DNA of 64,000 nt from the NCBI GenBank assembly GCA_010672585.1, contig JAAHGF010000008.1, positions 506,998-570,997 of the forward strand, given 5' to 3'. The position numbers were made by a program, and so were the translations under genes. The notes beneath the pieces are model-generated. The model was not told the origin of the DNA. It was given only the letters and a program-made list of their open reading frames with translations, and made no database searches. Origin of the DNA: Okeania sp. SIO1I7. GTDB lineage: Bacteria > Cyanobacteriota > Cyanobacteriia > Cyanobacteriales > Microcoleaceae. Position 1 is the first letter of the stretch. Each line of letters starts with the position of its first letter. Shown one piece after another: positions 35,103-43,832 of the stretch.

Positions 35103-35666
35103 ATGAAAATGAAACCAGATATAAAAACAATCATTCAAATTCTTTCCTCAAAAGGTCATATTCAATATAATCAAGAATCTATTAGTCAACTAGAACACGC
35201 TCTCCAATGTGCTACTTTAGCAGAAACAGCAAAAGCCAATAATGAACTAATTGTGGCTTGCTTATTTCACGACTTAGGACATCTAATTCACGACTTAGGA
35301 GAAGATGCTGCAAACAAAGGTATTAACGACCATCATGAATATCGTAGTATCAAATATTTAAAACATTTATTTGGAGAAGCTGTAACAGAACCAATTCGCC
35401 TTCATGTTGAAGCAAAACGTTATCTTTGTGCAACAAAACCTAACTATTTTTCAAGTTTATCACCAGCTTCTCAACAAAGTTTAGAATTACAAGGAGGAAT
35501 ATTTTCTTCTGATGCTGCTGCTCAATTTATTCATCAACCCTATGCAAAAGATGCAGTAAAACTAAGAATTTGGGATGACCAAGCTAAAGTTGTTGGTTTT
35601 AAAACTCCAGATTTAAAACACTTTACTCAGATAATTAATCAAACTATAGATAATTTAGCAATATAG
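35103..35666 (+). CDS. PhnZ-like HD-domain phosphonate oxygenase
   Basis: A 187-residue HD-superfamily protein (TIGR03276-like, phosphonate-associated). The six metal ligands expected for the mixed-valent di-iron oxygenase are present: H32 (LEHALQ), H56-D57 (FHDLGH), H77/H78 (NDHHEY), H101 (LHVEAKRYL) and D158/D159 (RIWDDQ). Y22 and E25 match the substrate-gating Tyr/Glu of PhnZ at a constant two-residue offset. PhnZ oxidatively cleaves 2-amino-1-hydroxyethylphosphonate after PhnY hydroxylation. No PhnY dioxygenase is visible nearby, so the substrate may differ. It follows phnM in the same direction. Confidence 0.85.
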   Translation: MKMKPDIKTIIQILSSKGHIQYNQESISQLEHALQCATLAETAKANNELIVACLFHDLGHLIHDLGEDAANKGINDHHEYRSIKYLKHLFGEAVTEPIRLHVEAKRYLCATKPNYFSSLSPASQQSLELQGGIFSSDAAAQFIHQPYAKDAVKLRIWDDQAKVVGFKTPDLKHFTQIINQTIDNLAI

Positions 35667-35974
35667 TGTTTCTCAAGTTACTGAGGTACAGTTTTTTTCT
35701 TCTTTTCTACTCCCTACTCCCTAAAAATTACAAACTTTTTACCGAAAAATTGTGGTTTAAAGCCTCCCCTTTTAAGGGGATAATAAAGAAAAATTTTCAT
35801 CTCTTTGTCAATCCTCTTCTTTTCAAGGAGAGGCAATTGTTAATTATTAATTGTTGAACCTTGATATAAGTCAATAACTAAATTTATTAACAGGTAGTAA
35901 ATCGGGAAAAAATCAATGATAGTTTTCACCTATATTTTCCTAGATTAATTGTTAAAAATAAAGTTTATCAATAC
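35667..35974. other. spacer with dispersed repeat
   Basis: It contains a TTTTTTCTTCTTTTCTACTCCC tract and the repeat GAAAAATTGTGG...CTCCCCTTTTAAGGGGAT seen also near 8300. The apparent ORF over it is repeat-derived. No gene was seen. Confidence 0.5.
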
Positions 35975-36103
35975 AGGGTGCATCTCATATTTGCAAAAAT
36001 ACTTTTTTCCTATATATTCCCTATTCCCTATTTCCTTTTGCCAGATAAGCTGTTGCCTAAAAGCGATAAATTTTTGGCTTTATTCAAAATTGAGATGCAC
36101 CCT
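35975..36103. mobile_element. 129-bp MITE, family E
   Basis: Perfect 13-bp terminal inverted repeats AGGGTGCATCTCA / TGAGATGCACCCT are flanked by a 6-bp duplication CAATAC at 35969-35974 and 36104-36109. No coding capacity. Confidence 0.85.
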
Positions 36104-36324
36104 CAATACAATTAACGATGACTGATTTATGCTCAATCAACCACCTTTAATAATAAGATAATTAAAATAGAGCTTGGATTTTTAGGGAAAAAGGAAATTT
36201 TAGGGAAAAAGGAAAAGAAAAAGGGAAATATTAAAACAATAAAATTCTGATATAAATCATTCCCGATCGCTATATTTAGCTTTGATAGTCCTGCAACCTT
36301 AATGGTATGTTGAGACAAGTAACA

Positions 36325-36375
36325 CTTAAAACGGGAGCAAGATGCTCCCACTGAATATACCATGACAATGCACCA
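36325..36375. repeat. GGGAGCAAGATGCTCCC dispersed palindrome
   Basis: The sequence ACGGGAGCAAGATGCTCCCA is followed by ACCATGACAATGCACCACTA. Related copies are at about 48258-48340 and 51181-51262, with the same companion ATTACAATGCAC. Confidence 0.8.
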
Positions 36376-36447
36376 CTATCTTTTACTACTAAAAACACCC
36401 TAAATATTTATAGTAAAAATTTATAAAAACGGTATAACAAATTAATT

Positions 36448-37143
36448 ATGAGTATAAAAAAACCGATGAATAATTTCCCAAAAATCACTCATGTTATTTA
36501 TGACTTAGACGGTTTACTTCTAGATACAGAATCAATTCATGCTCAGGTAAATTTAGAAGTTACCAGTCGTTATGGCAAAATCTTCGACAAACAAACTAAG
36601 TGCAAAATTACTGGTAGAAAATCAATTGATTCTGCCAAAGCAATAGTAGAATTATTAGAACTACCCGTCACTCCCGAAGATTATCTTCAACAAAGAAATA
36701 CCCTCACATATCAACGCTTTCCTGAAGCAAAACCAATGCCAGGTGCAGTTCATCTTACCCAACATTTATATCAAAATAAAATACCTCAAGCTGTAGCTAC
36801 AAGTTCTTCCAGGGAACCATTTAATTTAAAAACAAAAAATCATCAAGAATGGTTCCAATTATTTAATCATATTATTGTAGGAGATGACCCTAATCTTAAA
36901 CATGGAAAACCAGCACCAGATATTTTCTTAATAGCTGCCAAAAGATTAGATGTTTCTCCCCAAAATTGTTTAGTATTTGAAGACTCTTTAGCAGGAATGG
37001 AAGCTGCCTTAGCAGCAGGAATGTCCGTAGTAGTTGTACCCGATCCTGATATGGATAAAACCTTATTTTATTCCGCTCATCAAATTCTTAATTCCTTAAC
37101 AGAATTTCAACCCCAATTATGGCAACTACCACCATTCTTTTGA
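36448..37143 (+). CDS. HAD-superfamily phosphatase (subfamily IA)
   Basis: A 231-residue haloacid dehalogenase-like hydrolase. Motif I is VIYDLDGLLLDTES (nucleophile Asp about 18, residues 15-28), motif II VATSSSREPF, motif III KHGKPAPDIF and motif IV VFEDSLAGMEAA. The overall pattern resembles GS1/HDHD1-type phosphatases (sugar- or pseudouridine-5-phosphate). Its position after the PhnZ-like gene suggests it removes phosphate from a phosphonate-catabolism product, but it lacks the PhnX signature, so it is not a clear phosphonatase. Confidence 0.85.
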   Translation: MSIKKPMNNFPKITHVIYDLDGLLLDTESIHAQVNLEVTSRYGKIFDKQTKCKITGRKSIDSAKAIVELLELPVTPEDYLQQRNTLTYQRFPEAKPMPGAVHLTQHLYQNKIPQAVATSSSREPFNLKTKNHQEWFQLFNHIIVGDDPNLKHGKPAPDIFLIAAKRLDVSPQNCLVFEDSLAGMEAALAAGMSVVVVPDPDMDKTLFYSAHQILNSLTEFQPQLWQLPPFF

Positions 37144-37440
37144 AGAAGGAAGAAGGAAGAAGGAAGAAGGAAGAAGGAAGAAGAAAGAAGGAAGAGGGAA
37201 GAAGAAAAAAGGCTTTAGTTATCTAGGAGAGAAGCAAGAAGGAAGAAGAAAAAAGGCTTTAGTTATCTAGGAGAGAAGCAAGAAGGAAGAAGAAAAAAGG
37301 CTTTAGTTATCTAGGAGAGAAGCAAGAGGGAAGAAGAAAAAAGGCTTTAGTTATCTAGGAGAGAAGCAAGAAGGAAGAAGGGAAAAGTAGATAAAACCCA
37401 AAAAACTTGTAGACACCGTGTAGAAGTTGAGGTATTAAAT
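37144..37440. repeat. GAAGGA microsatellite with four 44-bp tandem units
   Basis: Units beginning GGCTTTAGTTATCTAGGAGA occur at 37211, 37255, 37299 and 37343 (44-bp period), embedded in GAAGGAAGAA tracts, directly after the HAD stop. The same words occur at 21085. Confidence 0.95.
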
Positions 37441-37765
37441 CCATAAAGGAAAAGATAACAATATATTATCGTTACCTGCGGTGTCCACAATTGATTAGAG
37501 TTTAACTAACCATCAGCATTTTCCGTACCGGAATGCTCCGCAAATAGCATTTCTAGACCGAAACACTTTTTAATTCTCTATTTGTAAGATAGAAAAATTA
37601 ACCTAAAACCTAAAACATACAACCCTCTTCAAAACCATATATTTTTGAAAAAGTTATAGTATATCTCAAAATTGACACTTTCACTGTTAAATATCGGGAC
37701 TATAACGGGAGTCCTCTTTCAACATTTATGATAGTTTTTTATTTATACGAACCCACTAAATAATT
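37441..37765. other. spacer upstream of the exported protein gene
   Basis: It contains a fragment CGGAATGCTCCGCAAATAGC of the window's dispersed repeats (about 37530-37550). The rest is AT-rich with no ORF. Confidence 0.45.
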
Positions 37766-38464
37766 ATGATATTTACTCAACCTATTCCTTTAATTCGCTC
37801 CAAATTCGGCTTTACTCTCCTAATTACGGCAGCTTTCATTCTTTTACAACAACCACTTAATGCTCAATCTGAAAATTCCGCAGAGCAAGAAATTCCGATT
37901 CAAGTTCCACCAGAAAACTCCACAGACCCAGAAAACCTTCCTTCTTCTCCAATTCCAATACAACCCACACAACCCGAAAATGTTCGTCCTTTAAATGAAC
38001 AAAATAGTCTTCTCAGTCTTCAGGGAGGACAACGTTTAATGACCGAAGCTGATAATGCCATTGCCTCAGAGAATTATGATTTAGCTAGTCAAAAACTTCA
38101 AGAAGCTCGTCAAATATTTAATCAACTTTCTAATTTCTATAGTCAATTAGCTGCTAGTTTTTCTGGTATAGATAATCGTCTGGCAGATGACCAACGTACC
38201 AAAGCATTGGACACTGCTCAAATGAGAGACCAGGCCACTTATCAATTAGCTTTAGTCCACCGGGCGCAAAACCAACCTGAATTAGCAGTACCATTACTTG
38301 TTCAAATTATCAGTTCTCAGCAACCTACTCGGGATCTAGGAAAAAAAGCCTACCAACAATTACTAGAATTAGGATTTGTTGATATTCCCTATCCTAGATC
38401 CTCTGGAGAGGACCAACCTCCTAACTCATCCCAGTCTCGTGACATTCCCAGCGCTGACCTCTAA
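37766..38464 (+). CDS. exported repeat-type protein, hypothetical
   Basis: A 232-residue protein with an N-terminal signal peptide (FTLLITAAFILLQQPLNAQS, probable cleavage after NAQ about residue 34). A Pro/Gln-rich linker follows (VPPENSTDPENLPSSPIPIQ), then a helical region about residues 85-205 (TEADNAIASENYDLASQKLQ, LAVPLLVQII) that resembles one or two degenerate TPR-like helical hairpins. It is likely periplasmic or membrane-associated. I do not recognise a named family. Confidence 0.65.
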   Translation: MIFTQPIPLIRSKFGFTLLITAAFILLQQPLNAQSENSAEQEIPIQVPPENSTDPENLPSSPIPIQPTQPENVRPLNEQNSLLSLQGGQRLMTEADNAIASENYDLASQKLQEARQIFNQLSNFYSQLAASFSGIDNRLADDQRTKALDTAQMRDQATYQLALVHRAQNQPELAVPLLVQIISSQQPTRDLGKKAYQQLLELGFVDIPYPRSSGEDQPPNSSQSRDIPSADL

Positions 38465-38520
38465 TGCGATAAGTGTAGTTAAAAATCAACATACAAGCAA
38501 TTCTACTACAAAAAAAATAA

Positions 38521-38635
38521 GTCCGGTAATTGCTGATTTTACCGGGGGTTGACCGGATCAAATCAACTTGGGGGAGTCCATGTATCCCGACTCTAAATCG
38601 TAGATTATGGAGCGGGACTTATCGTTCCCCCAAAC
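38521..38635 (+). ncRNA. two hairpins, candidate structured RNA upstream of bolA
   Basis: CCGGTAA-(9 nt)-TTACCGG (38523-38545) is followed by TTGGGGGA (38568-38575) pairing with TCCCCCAA (38626-38633), the latter enclosing AGTCC/GGGACT. It could act as a terminator for the upstream gene plus a leader structure for bolA, or be a small RNA. Confidence 0.35.
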
Positions 38636-38694
38636 CCCCTCGAATAGTTAATTTTAATTATGTAGAATAACAGTAACTTTACAGAGGAAGAACA

Positions 38695-38952
38695 ATGAAT
38701 CTAGAAGAAGTTGAATTAATGATTAAAGCTGAGTTGCCAGATGCTCAAGTACAAGTCCAAGATTTAACCGGAGGTGGCGACCACTTACAAGCTACTGTTG
38801 TTTCGTCTCAGTTTGAAGGAAAAACTCGAGTTAAACAACATCAAATGGTTTATGCTGCTGTACAAGAACCTATGGCTTCTGAAGCTATCCATGCTTTGGC
38901 TCTAAAAACTTATACTCCTCAAGAGTGGGAAGCTGCGGGACAAACTTCTTAA
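38695..38952 (+). CDS. bolA: BolA-family protein
   Basis: An 85-residue BolA/YrbA fold protein: [51 protein letters not shown] and [16 protein letters not shown]. BolA proteins pair with CGFS monothiol glutaredoxins to share a [2Fe-2S] cluster and signal iron or redox state. The glutaredoxin gene lies 0.2 kb downstream on the same strand, supporting a working pair. A GAGGAAG ribosome-binding site precedes the ATG. Confidence 0.95.
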   Translation: MNLEEVELMIKAELPDAQVQVQDLTGGGDHLQATVVSSQFEGKTRVKQHQMVYAAVQEPMASEAIHALALKTYTPQEWEAAGQTS

Positions 38953-39166
38953 TTTTTGCTTTTGAGTTACAAGGCAGACAGGATTATTTGGTTATATTAG
39001 CCATAATTGATTAACTCTGATAATTTGCCCCAATATATCAGGCAAATTAATAGTATCTATAAATCAAACAGCACTCGGCTATTTAGTTAAGGATATCAGC
39101 CATTATGTTGGTATTACCTCAATGCTGAATGCTTTGATGACCATCTACCTATTTGAGGAAATAGTT

Positions 39167-39502
39167 ATGACTCTAGCTCCAGAATTGAAAGCAAAAATTG
39201 ATGACTTAGTTACTCAGAATAAAATTATGGTTTTTATGAAGGGTACTAAAATGATGCCTCAGTGTGGTTTCTCTAACAATGTTGTACAAATATTGAATAT
39301 TTTAGGAGCTACCTATGAAACTTTTGATGTGTTAGAAGATCCAGAAATTCGTCAAGGAATTAAGGAATATTCTAACTGGCCAACAATTCCCCAGGTTTAC
39401 ATTAGTGGCGAATTTATCGGTGGCTCTGATGTGATAATTGAAATGTTCAATAAGAATAAAGAAGAACTAGAGCAAAAGGTAACAGTTGCTTTAGCCTCTT
39501 AG
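39167..39502 (+). CDS. grxD: CGFS-type monothiol glutaredoxin
   Basis: A 111-residue Grx4/GrxD-type protein starting at ATG 39167 ([15 protein letters not shown]). The upstream in-frame ATG at 39122 would add 15 non-conserved residues. The signature [19 protein letters not shown] contains the CGFS cluster-binding cysteine, and [20 protein letters not shown] forms the glutathione-binding part. It serves as iron-sulphur cluster carrier and BolA partner. A bidirectional terminator follows. Confidence 0.95.
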   Translation: MTLAPELKAKIDDLVTQNKIMVFMKGTKMMPQCGFSNNVVQILNILGATYETFDVLEDPEIRQGIKEYSNWPTIPQVYISGEFIGGSDVIIEMFNKNKEELEQKVTVALAS

Positions 39503-39529
39503 AGAATCTGCTTTTGTCAATCTGAAACT

Positions 39530-39575
39530 ATTAAAAAAAAGAATGAAGGGCGTTATTCAAGACCCTTCATTTTTA
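39530..39575. terminator. bidirectional intrinsic terminator
   Basis: An 8-bp stem ATGAAGGG / CCCTTCAT (39543-39570) has an A-run on its left and T-run on its right, placed between the convergent grxD and the small minus-strand gene. Confidence 0.85.
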
Positions 39576-39593
39576 GATTCCAACTACTGTAAT

Positions 39594-39848
39594 TTAGTAA
39601 TAATCTATTTCAGTTTCAGTTTGTAATGCTGGCATTTCAAAATTTGAAGGGTCGTATATGTAGCGAGTTGTTTCTTCCTCCAATCTATTGATTAAAAATG
39701 GTTCGATCGCTTTGGAGATTCTTAAAGATGCTAGGTAGCCATCTAAATATATACGCATCTCCTCATAGCGGTAACCACGGTTCCACATTTCGACGAGGGC
39801 GTCAGTGAGTTTTTGATAGTGGCGAATTGTTAGAGCGTCGGTTAACAT
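39594..39848 (-). CDS. small conserved cyanobacterial protein (DUF6761-like)
   Basis: An 84-residue protein, MLTDALTIRHYQKLTDALVE then MWNRGYRYEEMRIYLDGYLA, LRISKAIEPFLINRLEEETTRYIYDP. It looks like a cyanobacteria-only family of unknown function (I recall DUF6761). Helical and soluble. It converges on grxD. Confidence 0.75.
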   Translation of the reverse strand: MLTDALTIRHYQKLTDALVEMWNRGYRYEEMRIYLDGYLASLRISKAIEPFLINRLEEETTRYIYDPSNFEMPALQTETEIDYY

Positions 39849-41031
39849 GACCTTTTTATTCTCAGAATTAATGGTTATATTTTCAGTTAAAACCTAGTCT
39901 TTAGGTTAATGTAATTTTATTTTTAATGCAACTAAAGAGTGTTTGTTTTTAGATTAGTGTTAATTAACTATAAAGTTGGTATTACACATTACAGGAACAC
40001 TTATAGCTGAACATTTTTTTGACTATTCTTTATTGCTACTTTTATTTTAAAACAATTTCCTCAACCCTCTCAACTCTCTAGTAGACTGATAAATCTATTG
40101 ATTACCAGTCCATCTTATTTCTACAATAGATTTATTGTACTTTCCGGTAATTTTCAAAAGAAATTCAAAAATCTTGAGTTGGGAAAAAGATAAAATATGT
40201 GATATAGTGAAATTTTGAATACACTACACCACTTTGATTTTGGTTGTGCAAAATATCAGGAATTAAGGAAAATTTTCCCTGGAACACAGTTGATATAGAC
40301 TAGATTTTGATAGCTGTAAGGCCAATAATTAATTGACTATTGATTAATCGCACATTGAGTAAGAAGTAAGAAGGAAGAAGCAGTAATCAACCTAGAAAAA
40401 TTGGCGTTCCTGAAGTGCGTGTATCATATTAGTTTTAATTACTTAGGAGTCAACCAACCCCCGTCCCCTCCCAGGAGGGGTTAGGGGTGGGTCAGGAGGG
40501 AAGGGAGAAAGCTTTTTACTCGCCCTCTCAGTCTGGACATGATATCAGACCTCAAATCAGCAACGCCGAAAAATTAAGTAGGAGATTTCCATGAAAGGAA
40601 GTAAGAGTAGATGAATTTTGATTCAACTATACAGATGGGAAGTCGATCAAAAATAATATAACAGGGAACTCTTAACAGGGAACAGTGGGAAAAACATTGC
40701 TTATATCATGTCCGGATAAGAGCGTGATAAAAAAATTTTCTCCTTCTCCTGCTGTTTCTTATTCTTTCTTCTCTCCTGACTCAGTCCTTCCCCTCCACCG
40801 GAGGGGTTAGGGGTGGGTTGACTCCTGAGGGCTCTGTCATTTATTTATAACTGTTCAACCGGACATGATATTAGTCTAAGATTCATCATCAGCATAAGTC
40901 CTAACCACTCTGGCTATAACTATTACTTTTGCAGAGGAAATATCTAAGCAGTGACCTATGTTACAAAACTCTTACTAGACTTTATGTTAACTTAGTAGTA
41001 GCCAATTATAGGGAAAGCCAGTAGGAATTAA
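39849..41031. other. 1.2-kb gene-free region with mobile repeats
   Basis: The first 500 bp are plain AT-rich sequence. Then come AAGAAGGAAGAAG (40370), CCGTCCCCTCCCAGGAGGGG palindrome (40460-40480), a lone MITE family A end (ATCAGCAACGCCG at 40557), a MITE family D copy (40701-40873) containing another CCACCGGAGGGG palindrome, and about 160 bp before the response regulator. No ORF. Confidence 0.7.
40701..40873. mobile_element. MITE family D copy
   Basis: Ends TTATATCATGTCCGG and CCGGACATGATATTA are inverted, about 173 bp apart, enclosing pyrimidine tracts and the ACCCCTCC-type palindrome. Confidence 0.7.
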
Positions 41032-41787
41032 GTGGGAGCTGCTTGTATTCTAATTGTAGAAGGAAATCCGCGTTTGCGATCGCTGCTTGGTTGGCATTTG
41101 CAGCAAACAAACCACTCGGTATATCAGTCAGCGAATATTCATCATGCCAAGCAATTAATAAATAGTCATTGCCCAAATCTAGTAATTATGGAAGCTGACC
41201 TACCGGATGGAAATAGTCTCGAATTTTGTCAGTGGGTTCAGCAACAGCAAAATTCCTTAATTTTTATGCTATCCTCGCAAAAAACTGAAGCAGATATTGT
41301 CGCAGGATTAAAATCTGGAGCAGATGACTACCTCACCAAACCTTTTGGTATGCAAGAATTTATGGCCAGAGTAGAAGCACTACTACGTCGCCAGAGGAGT
41401 ATTAGTTGTAGTCCACCTATAAGTCTAGATTATGGTGACTTAATTATTGATTTAGTACATCGTAGAGTTAAATTGAACGGCAGTTTAATTGATTTAACTC
41501 CACAAGAATTTAGTCTCCTTTATGTCTTAGCTCAATCAGGGGGAATACCCCTAACTCGCTCACAATTACTACACAGAGCATGGCCAGACTCTATAGATAA
41601 TCCTCGTACCATAGACACCCATGTACTATCTCTGCGAAAAAAAATCGAAATTGACCCTCGCCAACCTAGTCTAATTCAGACAGTTAGGAATGTAGGATAT
41701 AGGTTCAATCGAGAAATCTTAACTATAAATACATGGCAGCAGAATTATCACAGCTACAGACAACCTCAAAAAGTTGCACCTGTCTAA
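41032..41787 (+). CDS. OmpR-family response regulator with atypical receiver
   Basis: A 251-residue regulator starting at GTG 41032 after AGGAATTA. Residues 4-118 are a receiver domain and residues about 127-230 an OmpR-type winged helix (DLTPQEFSLLYVLAQSGGIP, HRAWPDSIDNPRTIDTHVLS, TVRNVGYRF). The usual acidic pair (DD) is E10-G11 and the phosphoacceptor Asp is replaced by Glu (E54 in VIMEADLPDG), while the switch Ser81 and K103 are kept. Phosphorylation by a histidine kinase is therefore unlikely, and Glu may mimic the active state. No kinase gene is adjacent. Target genes unknown. Confidence 0.85.
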   Translation: MGAACILIVEGNPRLRSLLGWHLQQTNHSVYQSANIHHAKQLINSHCPNLVIMEADLPDGNSLEFCQWVQQQQNSLIFMLSSQKTEADIVAGLKSGADDYLTKPFGMQEFMARVEALLRRQRSISCSPPISLDYGDLIIDLVHRRVKLNGSLIDLTPQEFSLLYVLAQSGGIPLTRSQLLHRAWPDSIDNPRTIDTHVLSLRKKIEIDPRQPSLIQTVRNVGYRFNREILTINTWQQNYHSYRQPQKVAPV

Positions 41788-41794
41788 TACTAAA

Positions 41795-42544
41795 CTAGCT
41801 CCATTCTTCAGCTTCTTGTCTTTTTAACTGAATAATACTATGGCGTAAATTAACCCAATCAACTTTACTACTAGGAGAGTCTTCAATTAATTCTCCTTGC
41901 TCTAAATGTAACAATTGTGTACAAAACTGTTGAGCTAAATCTATTTGATGGTTAACCATAATAACCGTTACCCCACTCTCTGTTAATGTTTTCAACACTT
42001 CTATAACTCGATCTGCTGTACCAACATCTAGAGGTGAGGTCGGTTCATCCAATAATAGAATTTTAGGTTGAATTACAGCACCACGAGCGATCGCTACTAA
42101 CTGTTTTTGCCCCACTGAAAGTTGTAATTCTGACCTGGATAACCAATTTTCAGGAATGTGTAACTGCTCTATCCAATATTTGCATCTTTGCTGAATTTCA
42201 GGTGGCCTTATTCCTCTGAGTTTTAAAGGATAAGCGATCGCTTCTGCTGCAGACATTCCTAAAAGTTTTGATTCCTGTAAAACCATTGTCACTTGTTGTC
42301 GTAGTTGAGTAACAGGAATCTTGCTATAGTCCTGGTTATCTAAATATATAGAACCAGAAGTGGGGGAATTTAGTCGATTTAATAATCGCAATAGAGATGT
42401 TTTACCTGCTCCGGAAGTACCTACTATAGCAACTCTAGCGCCTTTTTCTACAGCAAGAGAAATATCTTTCAGTAAATACTGAGAGCTAACTGGAGCGGTC
42501 AAACTTACTCGGTCTAAACATAGTTGACCCTGCTGCTGTCCCAT
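41795..42544 (-). CDS. ABC-type ATPase, FetA/YbbL-like
   Basis: A 249-residue ATP-binding protein: Walker A GTSGAGKTS (about 42-50), Q-loop VLQESKLL, signature LSVGQKQLVAIARG, Walker B ILLLDEPTSPLDV and H-loop VNHQ. The SVGQKQ signature and short length are reminiscent of the FetA/YbbL class. No permease partner is adjacent, so the transported substrate is unknown. It converges on the response regulator with 7 bp between stops. Confidence 0.8.
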   Translation of the reverse strand: MGQQQGQLCLDRVSLTAPVSSQYLLKDISLAVEKGARVAIVGTSGAGKTSLLRLLNRLNSPTSGSIYLDNQDYSKIPVTQLRQQVTMVLQESKLLGMSAAEAIAYPLKLRGIRPPEIQQRCKYWIEQLHIPENWLSRSELQLSVGQKQLVAIARGAVIQPKILLLDEPTSPLDVGTADRVIEVLKTLTESGVTVIMVNHQIDLAQQFCTQLLHLEQGELIEDSPSSKVDWVNLRHSIIQLKRQEAEEWS

Positions 42545-42599
42545 TTTTTATCTTTTTCTTCATAAGTTTAATACCCCACACTGATAGGGTGTTAACGAA

Positions 42600-42864
42600 G
42601 TCAGAAGTCAGAAGTTAACCCACCCCTCGCCCCTCCCAGGAGGGGAAGTAGGGGTTTTGAGCAACTCTCCAGAAATATTTCGCCTTAAAGGGGGTTGCAC
42701 GACCCAATTATTTTGAGAAAGATACCTAGAAATAAAAATTCGGTTCTTCCCTCTTCCTTCTTCCTTCTTCCATGTAGAATACTATCTCCATGGACTTTTT
42801 CAGTCCTTGGGTTCTTCCCTCTTCCCTCTTCCCTCTTCCTTCTTCCTTCTTCCCTCTTCCTTCT
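42600..42864. other. repeat-filled spacer
   Basis: It contains CACCCCTCGCCCCTCCCAGG followed by AGGGGAAGTAGGGG and dense TTCCCTCTTCCTTCTTCC tracts (42745-42866). The apparent plus-strand ORF here is microsatellite-derived. Confidence 0.7.
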
Positions 42865-43422
42865 TCAAGAAGAAATAGCGATCGCGTTAGAAATAGTCCA
42901 AGCATCTACTAATAGTAACAATATCGTACAACCGAATAAAATCAAATACATCCAAGGCTGTGATAAGGGACATACATCAGTTGTATCTATACCTGTCTTG
43001 GCCTCAACTATTCTAACCAACTTGGCAAAACCCACTATTCGCATGGGCAACAAATAACCCTTTTCAGAATTACTGACAAAGTAATATACTAGACCGCCCT
43101 GACCTGTAGTCCGAGGTTTGAGAGCTTTTATTTCTGTCCAAGGCAAATACCAACCTTTGCGAAACAGGTCTGGCACCCAGACTGGATAAGATACCTTAAT
43201 TCCCTCATCATCAATAATTACTCGTTCTGTTAAAGCTGCATATAATGCTACTGCTCCTAGCGCTAGTCCCACTCCTAAAATCATAGGAGGTAGCGGCGAA
43301 TTTGTGGCTTGAGAGAGAAAAGGTAGAGGTATAGTCAATGCCACATACAAACTTAAAAGAGTTATTTTAATCAGAGGAGAAATTCTAAATATAAAAGTTT
43401 CTGAATCTTGATTTTGAGACAT
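42865..43422 (-). CDS. membrane protein with bacterial-PH-like middle, hypothetical
   Basis: A 185-residue protein: two transmembrane segments (about 17-36 and 45-63), then a beta-rich domain (TERVIIDDEGIKVSYP, WYLPWTEIKALKPR, LVYYFVSN) with the look of a bacterial PH domain, and a C-terminal transmembrane segment (about 157-176). Cyanobacterial in style. The last codons overlap the pyrimidine microsatellite edge. Function unknown. Confidence 0.7.
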   Translation of the reverse strand: MSQNQDSETFIFRISPLIKITLLSLYVALTIPLPFLSQATNSPLPPMILGVGLALGAVALYAALTERVIIDDEGIKVSYPVWVPDLFRKGWYLPWTEIKALKPRTTGQGGLVYYFVSNSEKGYLLPMRIVGFAKLVRIVEAKTGIDTTDVCPLSQPWMYLILFGCTILLLLVDAWTISNAIAISS

Positions 43423-43629
43423 TTGTTATTACTAAATCTTACTAAATATATTTAGTTTAAAAGGTTGATTATTTGTCCATTAAAAACTTTAGAGGAAACA
43501 GGTATAAACCCATTCCCTCTTTAACATCCCCATTGAATACAAGAACACAAAATTCCTGCATTGTTTAGGAGTATTAATTATCTAGGATGTCAACTTTTTT
43601 ATGATGGAATAATTATCACTCAGTTGGTA

Positions 43630-43832
43630 TATCCTCGACACTATTGACATACTCCCGCCGCCCGTGCTTGAGCGACAACGCGAGATTCTTCAACTCGCAC
43701 GCGGAGTTGCAGTTTATACAGAGGTGATGTCCTCCCCCTGTCTCCCTCAGTATACCATGTTCTGGCTCTCCCATACGGCGCTGTAATCAATAGATAAAGC
43801 GCGGGACTTCCCGCCAGGAAAGTTAAATTCAA
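43630..43832 (-). mobile_element. IS605-type right-end remnant
   Basis: On the minus strand the segment contains GGCGGGAAGTCCCGC, a GTATGGGAGAGCCAGAACATGG stretch and ends CACGGGCGGCGGGAGTATGTCAA, the form of an IS200/605 right end with its overlapping guide-RNA region. No tnpB frame remains. It sits directly after the DUF1830 gene and is more GC-rich than its neighbours. Confidence 0.5.

Noticed and set aside
36133-36363. 76-codon minus-strand ORF upstream of the HAD gene
   Set aside because: Spans AAGGGAAAAAGG tracts and the GGGAGCAAGATGCTCCC repeat; no conserved motif.
42695-43057. 120-codon plus-strand ORF
   Set aside because: Starts in microsatellite and then runs antisense to the PH-like membrane protein gene.
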